Source: Stagnihabitans lacustris (GTDB taxonomy: Bacteria; Pseudomonadota; Alphaproteobacteria; Rhodobacterales; Rhodobacteraceae). From it: a stretch of 62,658 bases of DNA. Below, one piece after another: positions 11,501 through 16,432 of the stretch. A program made the translations under genes and the position numbers. The notes under the pieces were generated by a model that was not told where the DNA came from, did not search any database, and saw only the letters and a program-made list of their open reading frames with translations. The DNA is taken from the NCBI RefSeq assembly GCF_025950525.1, contig NZ_JAPDGS010000012.1, positions 1 through 62,658 of the forward strand, given 5' to 3'. Positions within the stretch are counted from its first letter, which is position 1; each line of letters opens with the position of its first letter.

Positions 11501-13530
11501 GGCTGACCACGGCGGGGATCGGGGCCTTGTCCACCGATCAGGTCGCGGCCATGACCTCGGCGCAACTGGCGGCCCTGTCCACCGCGCAGGTGAGGGTGCT
11601 GAGCACCGACCATATCGCGGCGCTTTCGGCGGGGCAGGTCGGCGGGCTGTCTTCGGCGCAACTGGTGGCCCTGACCACGGGCCAGATTGCGGCGCTGGGG
11701 TCTGATCCGGTGGCGGCGCTGTCGACCACGGCGGTTGCGGCCCTGACCTCGGCCCAGGTCGGCGCGCTGACCACCGATCAGGTGGCGGCCCTGACCACGG
11801 CCCAGGTGGCCAACCTGACCACGGCGCAGCTGCCGGCCTTCGGCACGGCCGAATTCGCAGCCCTGACCGTCGAACAGGCGGCAGCCCTGACCACGGCGCA
11901 GATCGTGACCCTGTCGACCGCCCAGGTCGGCGCCCTTGGCACGGACCGTGTCGCGGCCCTGACCACGGCCCAGGTCTCGAAACTGACCACGGCCCAGATC
12001 GCGGGTCTTGGCACCGACCAGGCTGCGGCCCTGACCACGGCCCAGGTGGCGGCCCTGACCACGGCCCAGGTGTCCAAAGTCACCACGGCCCAGCTTGGCG
12101 CGATGAGCGTTGATCAGGTCGCGGCCATCACGACGGCCCAGGCCGGGGTCCTGACCTCGGCCCAGATCGGGGCGCTGTCCACCGATCAGGTGGCCTCGCT
12201 GGGCTCGGCACAGGTGGGGGCGCTTGCCACCTCGGCCTTCGCGGGTCTTGGCACCGATGACATCGTGGCCCTGACGGCCGACCAGGCCGGGGCGCTGTCC
12301 TCGACCCAGGTGGCGGTCCTGACCACGGCGCAGGTCGCCGCGATCGAGGCGGATGATTTGGCCGCCCTGACCACCGGCGCCCTGCGGGGTCTTGGCACGG
12401 CGGCCTTCGCGGTCCTGTCTTCGGACCAGGTGGCGGCCCTGACCACGGCCCAGGTGGCCAGCCTGACGACCGCCCAGGTTGGGCGGCTGGACACCGGCGA
12501 CATCGCCGCCATGAGCGCGGATCAGGTCGCAGCCCTGGGCACGGCCGCGGTGGCGGTGCTGTCTTCGACCCAGGTGGGGGCGCTGACCTCCGACCAGGTT
12601 GCGGCCCTGACCACGGCCCAGATCGGCGCCCTGACTACGGCCAGCCTTGCGGGCCTTGGGTCCGAGGATGTGCCGGCCCTGACCACGGCCCAGGCCGCGG
12701 TCCTGACCTCGGGCCAGGTGGCGGTTCTTGGCACCACGCTGCTGGCGCAGATGGAGGCCGAGGATTTCGGCTCGCTCTCGACCGATGCGATCCGCGGCCT
12801 GACCACGGCCCAGGTGGCGGGGCTGACCACGGATCAGGTCACGGCCATGTCGACGGGGCAGGTTGCCGCCCTGACGACGACCCAGGTGGGCAAGATCTCG
12901 ACCGCCGATATCGCGGTGCTTGGCACGGCGCAGGTCCAGGCCCTGACCACGACGCAGATCGCGGCCCTGGCTTCGGCCCAGGTTGCGGCCTTGACGACGG
13001 AACAGCTGGCGGCCCTGACCACGGCCCAGATCGGCGCACTGACGACGGGGGGCCTGTCGGGCCTGTCGTCCGACGATGTGCCCGGCCTGACCACGGCCCA
13101 GGCCGCGGCGCTGACCTCGTCCCAGGTGGCGGCCCTTGGCACCGCGGTCCTGGCCCAGATGGAGGTGGCCGATTTCGCCGCCCTCTCGACCTCGGCCATC
13201 AAGGGGCTGACGGCCAACCAGATCCATGCGCTGAGCAGCGATCAGATTGCCGCCATCACCACGGCCCAGGCCTCGAACCTGACCACGGCCCAGATCGGCC
13301 AGATGTCGACCGATCAGGTCGCTGCCCTAACCACCGATGCCATCGTGGCCTTCGGCACGGCGCAGATGGCGGGTTGGACCACGGCGCAAATCGCCAGCCT
13401 CTCGACCGGTCAGGTCGTGGCGCTGGAGACCGCCGATATCGCGGCCCTGACCAGCACGCAGACCGGCGCCTTCACCGAGACCCAGATCGCGGTGATGTCG
13501 AACGACCAGATCTCGGCGCTGTTCATCTGA
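2557..13530 (+). CDS. Giant octapeptide-repeat protein (3657 aa)
   Basis: One unbroken frame, made almost entirely of the octad L-[TS]-[TS]-x-[QDA]-[VIL]-x-[AG] (typical LTTAQVAA), about 457 copies, from residue 5 to the last residues (NDQISALFI). I saw no cysteine, only two tryptophans, few Lys/Arg and many Ala, Leu, Thr and Ser. There is no signal peptide, membrane segment, RTX nonapeptide or other domain. The Thr/Ser-x-x-Gln/Asp spacing is that of a helix N-terminal capping box, so each octad could be one short helix turn of a solenoid (inference). Proteins with similar LTTAQ repeats occur in other proteobacteria, often labelled large exoproteins or adhesins; function unproven. Start ATG 2557 has CGGAG at good spacing; a terminator follows at once, so the gene is a monocistron. 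Frame integrity over 11 kb of repeats indicates selection. Confidence 0.9.
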   Translation: MTTISSLTTAQIAALSTAAIAGLTTADIRSLTTAQIPVLSTAQLAVLTTTHMAALLNTQVGALTTGQVSALSSTQIQALTAPAFGGLNSAGVVALTTAQAAALGSAQIAALSSAAIAQIETADLAALSTTAIKGLTSVQVGALGTGQLAALTTAQVANLAVGNIGVLSSGDIGALTTAQIAALTTVQVAALKSTQMPGLTTAQVAALSTTQVASLSTAALKGLTTADTVALSTAQAAVLTSVQVGALTNLSLAALETADLAAIGTGALRGITSAQVTALTTAQIQALSTAQLGALSSVAVSRLTTAQVGALSTAQVAALSTAQISALTSSQTSALTTAHLVALSTAQVRALSSAAVAGLASGDVAALTSAQAAALTSTQVAAISSTAIVGLETADIAALTTGAVKGLSSIQAGVLGSAQIGALTTAQILQLTPVVVGRFGTAAVAGLSTAQVAALTTAQVAAISSAQVAALGTAQVAVLTTGQVAALSTIAMAGLGSEDIAALSTTQIGAMSSLQIGALPTAAIANLSTAAVASLSTTAIKGLNTAQMGALTSAQTAVLTTAQIAALVPAQVARISTAGLQAMSTDQIRAITTAQIASLSSGQLAAMTTAQIAALTNGQVNTLSTATLLGLETADAVALTTGQIASLRSVQLGALTTSVISKLETADIAALSTAAIRGLTTAQMTALTTAQIAAIETQDLAVLTSTQVARLTTAQMAALTTGQVAALTTGQLVALSSLQIGALGSDQIAALTTAQAAVLTSVQLAGLSTADFAALTSDQVAAMTSAQVAALTSAQFGALSSEAVGVLSTAQVAALTTGALSGLSSDGAGALTTAQVAILTSTQLAAIGTEALGALPTADIAVLTVTALDGLTTAQAAALGSDQVAGLTTAQLVSLTTGQFVALATDAVAALGTAKVAALSTAQIAALTTDQSGALTTAQVAAMTTGQIGALTTAALANLGTDQAEALTTTQAAVLSSTQVHAMSSDVLAALETQDLAAITTAALRGLATDQVAALGSDQVAALTTAQVASLTTAQVTALASDAVAALTTAQVAALSTAQVASLTTDQAGALTTTQIPALTAGQIAVLTSAALAALPTADIAALTTAQVAALGTGQILALPSASLAAMTTTQVAAFSTAQVAALTSTAIGGLTTDQMAALTTAQIAALTTAALSGLSSEAGVALTTTQAAALTSAQMAALSTETLAALETADLAAVTAAALRGLTTTQIGALTTSQASNLTTGQVAGLTTAQIRGLGTENLEKLTTTQIAAITTQQVAALTSAQVGALTTAQFAKLTNAQVTALNTAAIAGLSTADAVALTTAQAGALTSAQVANLSTDAVAALETQDLARLTTAAIKGLTTAQVANLGSDQVAALTTAQVAALPVVVVSKIATAAVAAMASTQVAAFTNAQMAQLSSAQVAALTSDQMAALSGAQVGALTTASLAGLSSDNLVAMTTAQAAALSSAQVSALSATILPQMETADLAAITTSAMRGLGTAAAAALTTDQIDALTTGQVAALSTAVVSHLTTDQIQALGTDQVAAMTTGQIAALGSTAVEALETAQIANMTTAQVAALSTAGLAGLTSEALVAMTTDQAGALTSAQLGALSDGIIDDMETADLAALSTAALRGLTSDQAAALSTTQLVEITTAQIGAIGTAAIAGLTTDHIQALTSAQVANLATGQVAALTSAQVAALDTAVIDDLTVTQVAAISTAALAGLSSDALVAMSSDQTAALTSAQIGAIAVTVLSKMETADLAAVTTTALAGLTTDQVAGLSTDQVKALTTAQVAALGTAQVAAISIAGFGELSTDQVAALTTAQAAALTADQVGAVTTAQVAALSTDQVAALATSALSGLGTLALETLSTAQAAVLSSAQLGAISANVIAAMETADLAAVTTAALAGLTSDQISAMGSAQVAALTTAQLAALGTDLVAAISVDGIAALTTTQVQAMTTGQAAALTWDQLASLTTAQVAALSTDQVAALSTASLPGLTTDGIVALTTAQAAALTSAQLGVIDATYLATMEAADFAKLSTGALAGLTTDQAAALTTQQLGGLTTVQLGVLSTDQFGALSTDAISALSTDVAAALSTAQAASLGSAQIAVLTTGQVAALTTGSIASISSDALAGLTTADVVALTTAQARALSSAQVAALDGDQIAAFESADLAALTTAAIRTVGTAEIAALTTAQTAALTTAQVNALTTAQIRALSTAGLAAMATGRITAMTTAQVASLTSEQIAAMTTAQVSKFTTAQMVALATSALEGLTTAGAAALTTTQAGLLSSAQLSALSSGAIGALTTADVAVLTTAGLRGITTAGISALTSAQVAALTTAQVAALTTVQVPVLATAAVANLSTTQVAALTTAQVANLTTAQVAALTTTQVDKLSTAQARALGTAQIVALNTAQVAALTTAQVAALTTTQVGALATEDVAALGTAQVAALTTAQFASLSLLQFGALTGPQLAALTTTQISKLTTAQLGVLSTASIAGLTTPQVAVLTTAQIASLPTEDIAALTTAQVAALTTAQLPGLTTAQVAGMSSDQVAALTTAQVPVLSTGQIVALTSDQVGALTTAQLGVLSTAQLIKIDAGDVAALGSAQLGSLSSTQLVALTTGQVAALSSDAIPGLGTAQINKLTTAQVAALGTTQVTALTTAQIGALTTAQFAKLSTVGVGALSATQLAALTTGHVAVLTSGQIAALNTEQVAGLTTAQIGALTAGALGGLTSDGLVALTTDQAAALTSAQVAALSTTVIDAMEVGDLAALTTAAVKGLTTAQVVALGSDQVAALTTAQVAALTTAQVSKIETVDIAALSVEQVAALTTSQVQNLTTAQVAAIGSDQVAGMSTAQVAKLSTAQVQALTTGQVAALSTGQVAALTAAQVAKFTTDHIAALSASQIGAMTTAQMAGLGSAQISALSSDAISGLTNPQLAAISTAALAGFAPGDIVALSVTQAGALTSAQVGALSTVNVAAFEVEDFAALTSVAIKGLTTAGIGALSTDQVAAMTSAQLAALSTAQVRVLSTDHIAALSAGQVGGLSSAQLVALTTGQIAALGSDPVAALSTTAVAALTSAQVGALTTDQVAALTTAQVANLTTAQLPAFGTAEFAALTVEQAAALTTAQIVTLSTAQVGALGTDRVAALTTAQVSKLTTAQIAGLGTDQAAALTTAQVAALTTAQVSKVTTAQLGAMSVDQVAAITTAQAGVLTSAQIGALSTDQVASLGSAQVGALATSAFAGLGTDDIVALTADQAGALSSTQVAVLTTAQVAAIEADDLAALTTGALRGLGTAAFAVLSSDQVAALTTAQVASLTTAQVGRLDTGDIAAMSADQVAALGTAAVAVLSSTQVGALTSDQVAALTTAQIGALTTASLAGLGSEDVPALTTAQAAVLTSGQVAVLGTTLLAQMEAEDFGSLSTDAIRGLTTAQVAGLTTDQVTAMSTGQVAALTTTQVGKISTADIAVLGTAQVQALTTTQIAALASAQVAALTTEQLAALTTAQIGALTTGGLSGLSSDDVPGLTTAQAAALTSSQVAALGTAVLAQMEVADFAALSTSAIKGLTANQIHALSSDQIAAITTAQASNLTTAQIGQMSTDQVAALTTDAIVAFGTAQMAGWTTAQIASLSTGQVVALETADIAALTSTQTGAFTETQIAVMSNDQISALFI
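2914..13530 (+). repeat. Higher-order 408-bp (17-octad) super-repeat inside the giant gene
   Basis: A marker octad beginning E-T-A-D (or a variant such as EAADF, EVADF), followed by an octad ending [IL][KR]GL, recurs with 408-bp spacing. Glu codons lie at 2914, 3322, 3730 and 4546 (two periods; the intermediate at 4138 reads STAAV). Further runs are 5122-5530, then 6178, 6586, 6994, 7402, 7810, 8218, 8626, 9034 and 9442 (the last degenerate), and 12346, 12754 and 13162. Other intervals (for example 576, 648, 504 and 888 bp) are also multiples of 24 bp, so whole octads were gained or lost. Most of the few basic residues lie in the octad after the marker. Confidence 0.85.
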
Positions 13531-13536
13531 CCAAAG

Positions 13537-13560
13537 GCGCCCCCCCTGACCGGGGGGCGC
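13537..13560 (+). terminator. Terminator of the giant repeat gene
   Basis: GCGCCCCCC and GGGGGGCGC pair around a six-base loop, starting seven bases after the stop codon, with AAA upstream and CTTGATCT downstream. It is a strong stem but has only a weak T run. Confidence 0.7.
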
Positions 13561-13577
13561 TTGATCTCCGTTTGCGG

Positions 13578-13599
13578 AACCCGGGGTATACCCCGGGTT
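13578..13599. terminator. 22-bp perfect palindrome at the MFS gene end
   Basis: AACCCGGGGTATACCCCGGGTT is a perfect palindrome that touches the TAA stop (13599-13601) of the minus-strand MFS gene. It lies between convergent gene ends and probably serves both strands. A related CCGGGG-TAAAT-CCCGGGG arrangement sits at the 3' end of the UxaA-family gene (29318-29340), also against a TAA stop. Confidence 0.6.
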
Positions 13600-14729
13600 T
13601 ACCTTTTCCGCCCCAGCGCCCCCGCCGTCAGCAGGGAAATCACGATGAAGGGCAGGCCAATCGCAAAGGCCGCACGGATGCCCCAGCCATGCGCGACATG
13701 ACCCAGCATCGGCGGCCCGATCAGGAACATCACAAAGGCGAATTGCGCCACGGCCGCGATATTGACTGAGGCCGGGCGATCCCCCCGCCGGGCCGCCGCC
13801 GACACGGCCAGCGGGAAAATCGCGCTTGTTCCCAGCCCCATCAGCGCAAATCCCGCCAGAGCCGCCCAAGCATAGGGCGAAAACACCACAATCAGGCAGC
13901 CCACCAACAAGGACACCAGCAGGACCCGGGCCAAAGATGCGGGCGAAAACCGTTCAACCACGCCATCGGCAAAGAAGCGCATCCCGCCTTGCAGGACGGC
14001 AAAGGCGCTGACCGCGATGCCTTGCCAAAACTCGGTGGCCTGAAACGCGTCGCGCATATAGATGGCCGACCAATCCATGCTGGCGCCCTCCAGCAGCATG
14101 GCGGGGACGGTCACGAGGATGATCAGCAACACCCCCGGCGAGGGCCAGGCGAACATCGGCGCCTCGTGTGTGTCGGTCGAGGGCGAGGGGTCAAATCCCC
14201 AAAGCGAGACCATGGCGACCAGGGTCACGATGGGAATGACGATCAGAAGATGGGTCTGCGGGGTGAAAACCTCGGCCATGCGGGCGCCAAAGAGGCCCGC
14301 CGCAAAGAAGCCGATCGACCAGAAGGCATGAGAGCGGTTCATGATCCGCCGCCCGATCCGCGCCTCGGTTCGGTCGGCCTCGGCGTTCAACATGATCTCG
14401 ATGCAGCCGATGGCGATGCCGGTCGGGATCAACAAAAGGAACAGGGTCAAGGGGTTGGGCGCCCGCACGGCCAGGGCGTAAAGACAGGCCAGGATCGGGA
14501 TGGCCAGGGGCAGGGCGCGGCCAAAGCCGATCCGCTCCATCAGCTTGGCCGAAAAGCCCAAGCTGATCAGCGTGCCGATGGGCGCCCCGATCAACCCCAT
14601 GCCAAGTTGGGCTGTCGTCACGTCCATGCCCTCCTGGACATCGGCAAGGCGGGGAAAGATATTCCCCATGGCAAAGGAATAGGCGGCGAAGCCGGCATAG
14701 ACACGGGTTTGGGGCGCGAGGTTCAACAT
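13599..14729 (-). CDS. MFS transporter
   Basis: 376 residues with about twelve hydrophobic helices. Typical major-facilitator features are the loop after helix 2 (KLMERIGFGRALPL), GLIGAPIGTLISLGF in helix 2, and a polar central loop. It looks like the YbjJ/YnfM-type subfamily of inner-membrane proteins; the substrate cannot be read from sequence. Start set at ATG 14729 (MLNLAPQTRVYAGF), where the first helix begins; no strong ribosome site is seen. It is divergent from mgdA with 127 bases between, so a role in amine or metabolite efflux is possible but unproven. Confidence 0.8.
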   Translation of the reverse strand: MLNLAPQTRVYAGFAAYSFAMGNIFPRLADVQEGMDVTTAQLGMGLIGAPIGTLISLGFSAKLMERIGFGRALPLAIPILACLYALAVRAPNPLTLFLLLIPTGIAIGCIEIMLNAEADRTEARIGRRIMNRSHAFWSIGFFAAGLFGARMAEVFTPQTHLLIVIPIVTLVAMVSLWGFDPSPSTDTHEAPMFAWPSPGVLLIILVTVPAMLLEGASMDWSAIYMRDAFQATEFWQGIAVSAFAVLQGGMRFFADGVVERFSPASLARVLLVSLLVGCLIVVFSPYAWAALAGFALMGLGTSAIFPLAVSAAARRGDRPASVNIAAVAQFAFVMFLIGPPMLGHVAHGWGIRAAFAIGLPFIVISLLTAGALGRKR

Positions 14730-14776
14730 GGGGCAGAGTTCTAGGCGAAGCGGCGCGCATCGCAAGCGGAAAACGC

Positions 14777-14784
14777 TTTCCTGA
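14777..14784 (+). promoter_or_regulatory. TTTCCTGA motif upstream of mgdA
   Basis: The octamer TTTCCTGA lies just upstream of the predicted mgdA -35 box. The same octamer lies upstream of the -35 of mgsA (24065-24072) and tmm (49690-49697). In mgdA it is part of GGAAA-N4-TTTCC (14767-14780). It is a candidate activator site. Confidence 0.35.
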
Positions 14785-14795
14785 ATTGCGCCCCC

Positions 14796-14823
14796 TTGCA
14801 CGGGCAGAAGGGTCCGCTATTCT
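14796..14823 (+). promoter_or_regulatory. mgdABCD promoter
   Basis: TTGCAC (14796-14801), a 16-base spacer and TATTCT (14818-14823) form a good sigma-70-type promoter 33 bases before the mgdA start. Confidence 0.55.
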
Positions 14824-14826
14824 GTC

Positions 14827-14834
14827 AGTGAACA
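14827..14834 (+). promoter_or_regulatory. Candidate XRE-cupin operator at mgdA
   Basis: AGTGAACA begins exactly three bases after the -10 box, over the expected transcription start. The same word has identical spacing in the tdm promoter and occurs before the XRE-cupin regulator gene. A site at the start point suggests repression. Confidence 0.45.
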
Positions 14835-14856
14835 AGTTTTACGGGGAATAAACCTG

Positions 14857-16107
14857 ATGCGCTATTCCGGCTGGCGAATCATCAAGGAGGCCCTGAGTGG
14901 CCACAAGGGCTGGCGGCCCGTCTGGCGCGATCCCGCGCCCAAGTCTGATTACGATTACATCATCGTGGGCGGCGGCGGTCACGGTCTGGCCACGGCCTAT
15001 TACCTGGCCAAACAGTTCCGCCAGGCGCGCATTGCGGTGCTGGAGAAATCCTATCTCGGATCGGGCAATGTGGGGCGCAACACGACGATCATCCGGTCGA
15101 ACTACCTGCTTCCGGGCAATGAGCCGTTCTATGAATTCTCGCTGAAATTGTGGGAGGGGCTGGAGCAGGATTTCAACTATAATGCGATGGTCAGCCAGCG
15201 CGGCATCGTCAACCTGATCCACACCGACGCCGCGCGCGATGCGGCGACGCGGCGCGGCAATGCGATGATCCTGAACGGGGCGGATGCGGTTCTGCTCGAC
15301 CGCGAGGGGGTGCGCGCCATGTATCCCTGGCTGAACTTCGACGACGCGCGCTTTCCGATCAAGGGCGGGCTGTTGCAAAAGCGCGGTGGCACGGTGCGCC
15401 ATGATGCCGTGGCCTGGGGCTATGCGCGGGGCGCCGATCTGGCGGGCGTCGATCTGATCCAGAATTGCGAAGTGACGGGGATGCGGATCGAAAACGGCCG
15501 CATCCTGGGGGTCGAGACCTCTCGCGGGTATATCGGGGCCAAGAAGGTGGGCGTGGCGGTGGCGGGGTCTTCGTCGCGGGTGATGGCCCATGCCGGAATG
15601 CGGCTGCCGATTGAAAGCCATGTCTTGCAAGCCTTTGTGTCCGAAGGTCTAAAGCCGCTGATAGACGGGGTCATCACCTTTGGCGCCGGGCATTTTTATG
15701 TCAGCCAGTCCGACAAGGGCGGGCTGGTCTTTGGTGGCGACATCGACGGTTACAACTCTTATGCGCAGCGCGGCAACCTGCCGGTGATCGAGGATGTGGC
15801 CGAGGGCGGTATGGCCCTCATGCCCGCGATTGGCCGCGCGCGGCTGTTGCGGGCCTGGGGCGGGATCATGGACATGTCGATGGACGGCAGCCCGATCATC
15901 GACAAGACCGGGATCGAGGGGCTCTATTTCAACGGCGGCTGGTGTTATGGCGGCTTCAAGGCGACCCCGGCTTCGGGCTGGTGTTTTGCGCATCTGTTGG
16001 CCACGGACACGCCCCATCCGACCGCCACGGCCTACCGCTTTGACCGCTTCCTTCGGGGCGCGATGATCGACGAAAAAGGCCAGGGCGCCCAACCGAATTT
16101 GCATTGA
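14857..16107 (+). CDS. mgdA: N-methylglutamate dehydrogenase, SoxB-like (beta-type) subunit MgdA
   Basis: 416 residues, homologous to the beta subunit of heterotetrameric sarcosine oxidase. The dinucleotide fold appears at residues 31-52 (DYDYIIVGGGGHGLATAYY). The conserved RHDAVAWGYARGA around His182 corresponds to the residue that carries covalent FMN in SoxB. The C-terminal GLYFNGGWCYGGFKATPASG is also typical. The enzyme oxidises the N-methyl group of N-methylglutamate to give glutamate and a one-carbon unit. It is called mgdA rather than soxB because mgsABC and gmaS lie in the same locus, completing the N-methylglutamate pathway; a sarcosine-oxidising role cannot be excluded. First gene of mgdABCD, with its own promoter. 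Confidence 0.85.
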   Translation: MRYSGWRIIKEALSGHKGWRPVWRDPAPKSDYDYIIVGGGGHGLATAYYLAKQFRQARIAVLEKSYLGSGNVGRNTTIIRSNYLLPGNEPFYEFSLKLWEGLEQDFNYNAMVSQRGIVNLIHTDAARDAATRRGNAMILNGADAVLLDREGVRAMYPWLNFDDARFPIKGGLLQKRGGTVRHDAVAWGYARGADLAGVDLIQNCEVTGMRIENGRILGVETSRGYIGAKKVGVAVAGSSSRVMAHAGMRLPIESHVLQAFVSEGLKPLIDGVITFGAGHFYVSQSDKGGLVFGGDIDGYNSYAQRGNLPVIEDVAEGGMALMPAIGRARLLRAWGGIMDMSMDGSPIIDKTGIEGLYFNGGWCYGGFKATPASGWCFAHLLATDTPHPTATAYRFDRFLRGAMIDEKGQGAQPNLH

Positions 16108-16153
16108 GGATGAATGTGTTGCGCCCTGATCCTCAACCACGAGAGCTTTTCAC

Positions 16154-16432
16154 ATGCTGATCCCTCATCCCCTTCTTGGCCTGCGCGATGCGCAGGAATT
16201 CGTCTATATGGGTGATGCCGCCCTGATCGGGCGTCCCGATGGCGGCGATATCGCGACGCTGCACAACTATCTGTATTTGCGCGACAATCCGGCCGGCGAA
16301 CACCGCGAGCTTTGGTATCACGAACAGGGCGACCGGTCCTGGCTGGTGGTCACGCGCAACACGGCAACCCATGAGATCCTGGGCGCAGAGCTTGCCCGTG
16401 ATGTCGCCCGCGCGAAAGGACGTTCGAAATGA
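16154..16432 (+). CDS. mgdB: N-methylglutamate dehydrogenase, SoxD-like (delta-type) subunit MgdB, zinc ligands missing
   Basis: 92 residues, the usual SoxD length. In SoxD the N-terminal CPxCG and a later HxxxC pair bind zinc. Here the first motif is HPLLG (residues 5-9) and the second region is WYHEQGDRSW, so three of the four expected ligands are replaced and only the later His is certain. The rest (EFVYMGDAALIGRP, YLYLRDNPAGEHRELW) matches the family. It starts 46 bases after mgdA and overlaps mgdC by four bases (ATGA), so it is made with the complex. It is probably a structural subunit that has lost its metal site. Confidence 0.8.
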   Translation: MLIPHPLLGLRDAQEFVYMGDAALIGRPDGGDIATLHNYLYLRDNPAGEHRELWYHEQGDRSWLVVTRNTATHEILGAELARDVARAKGRSK

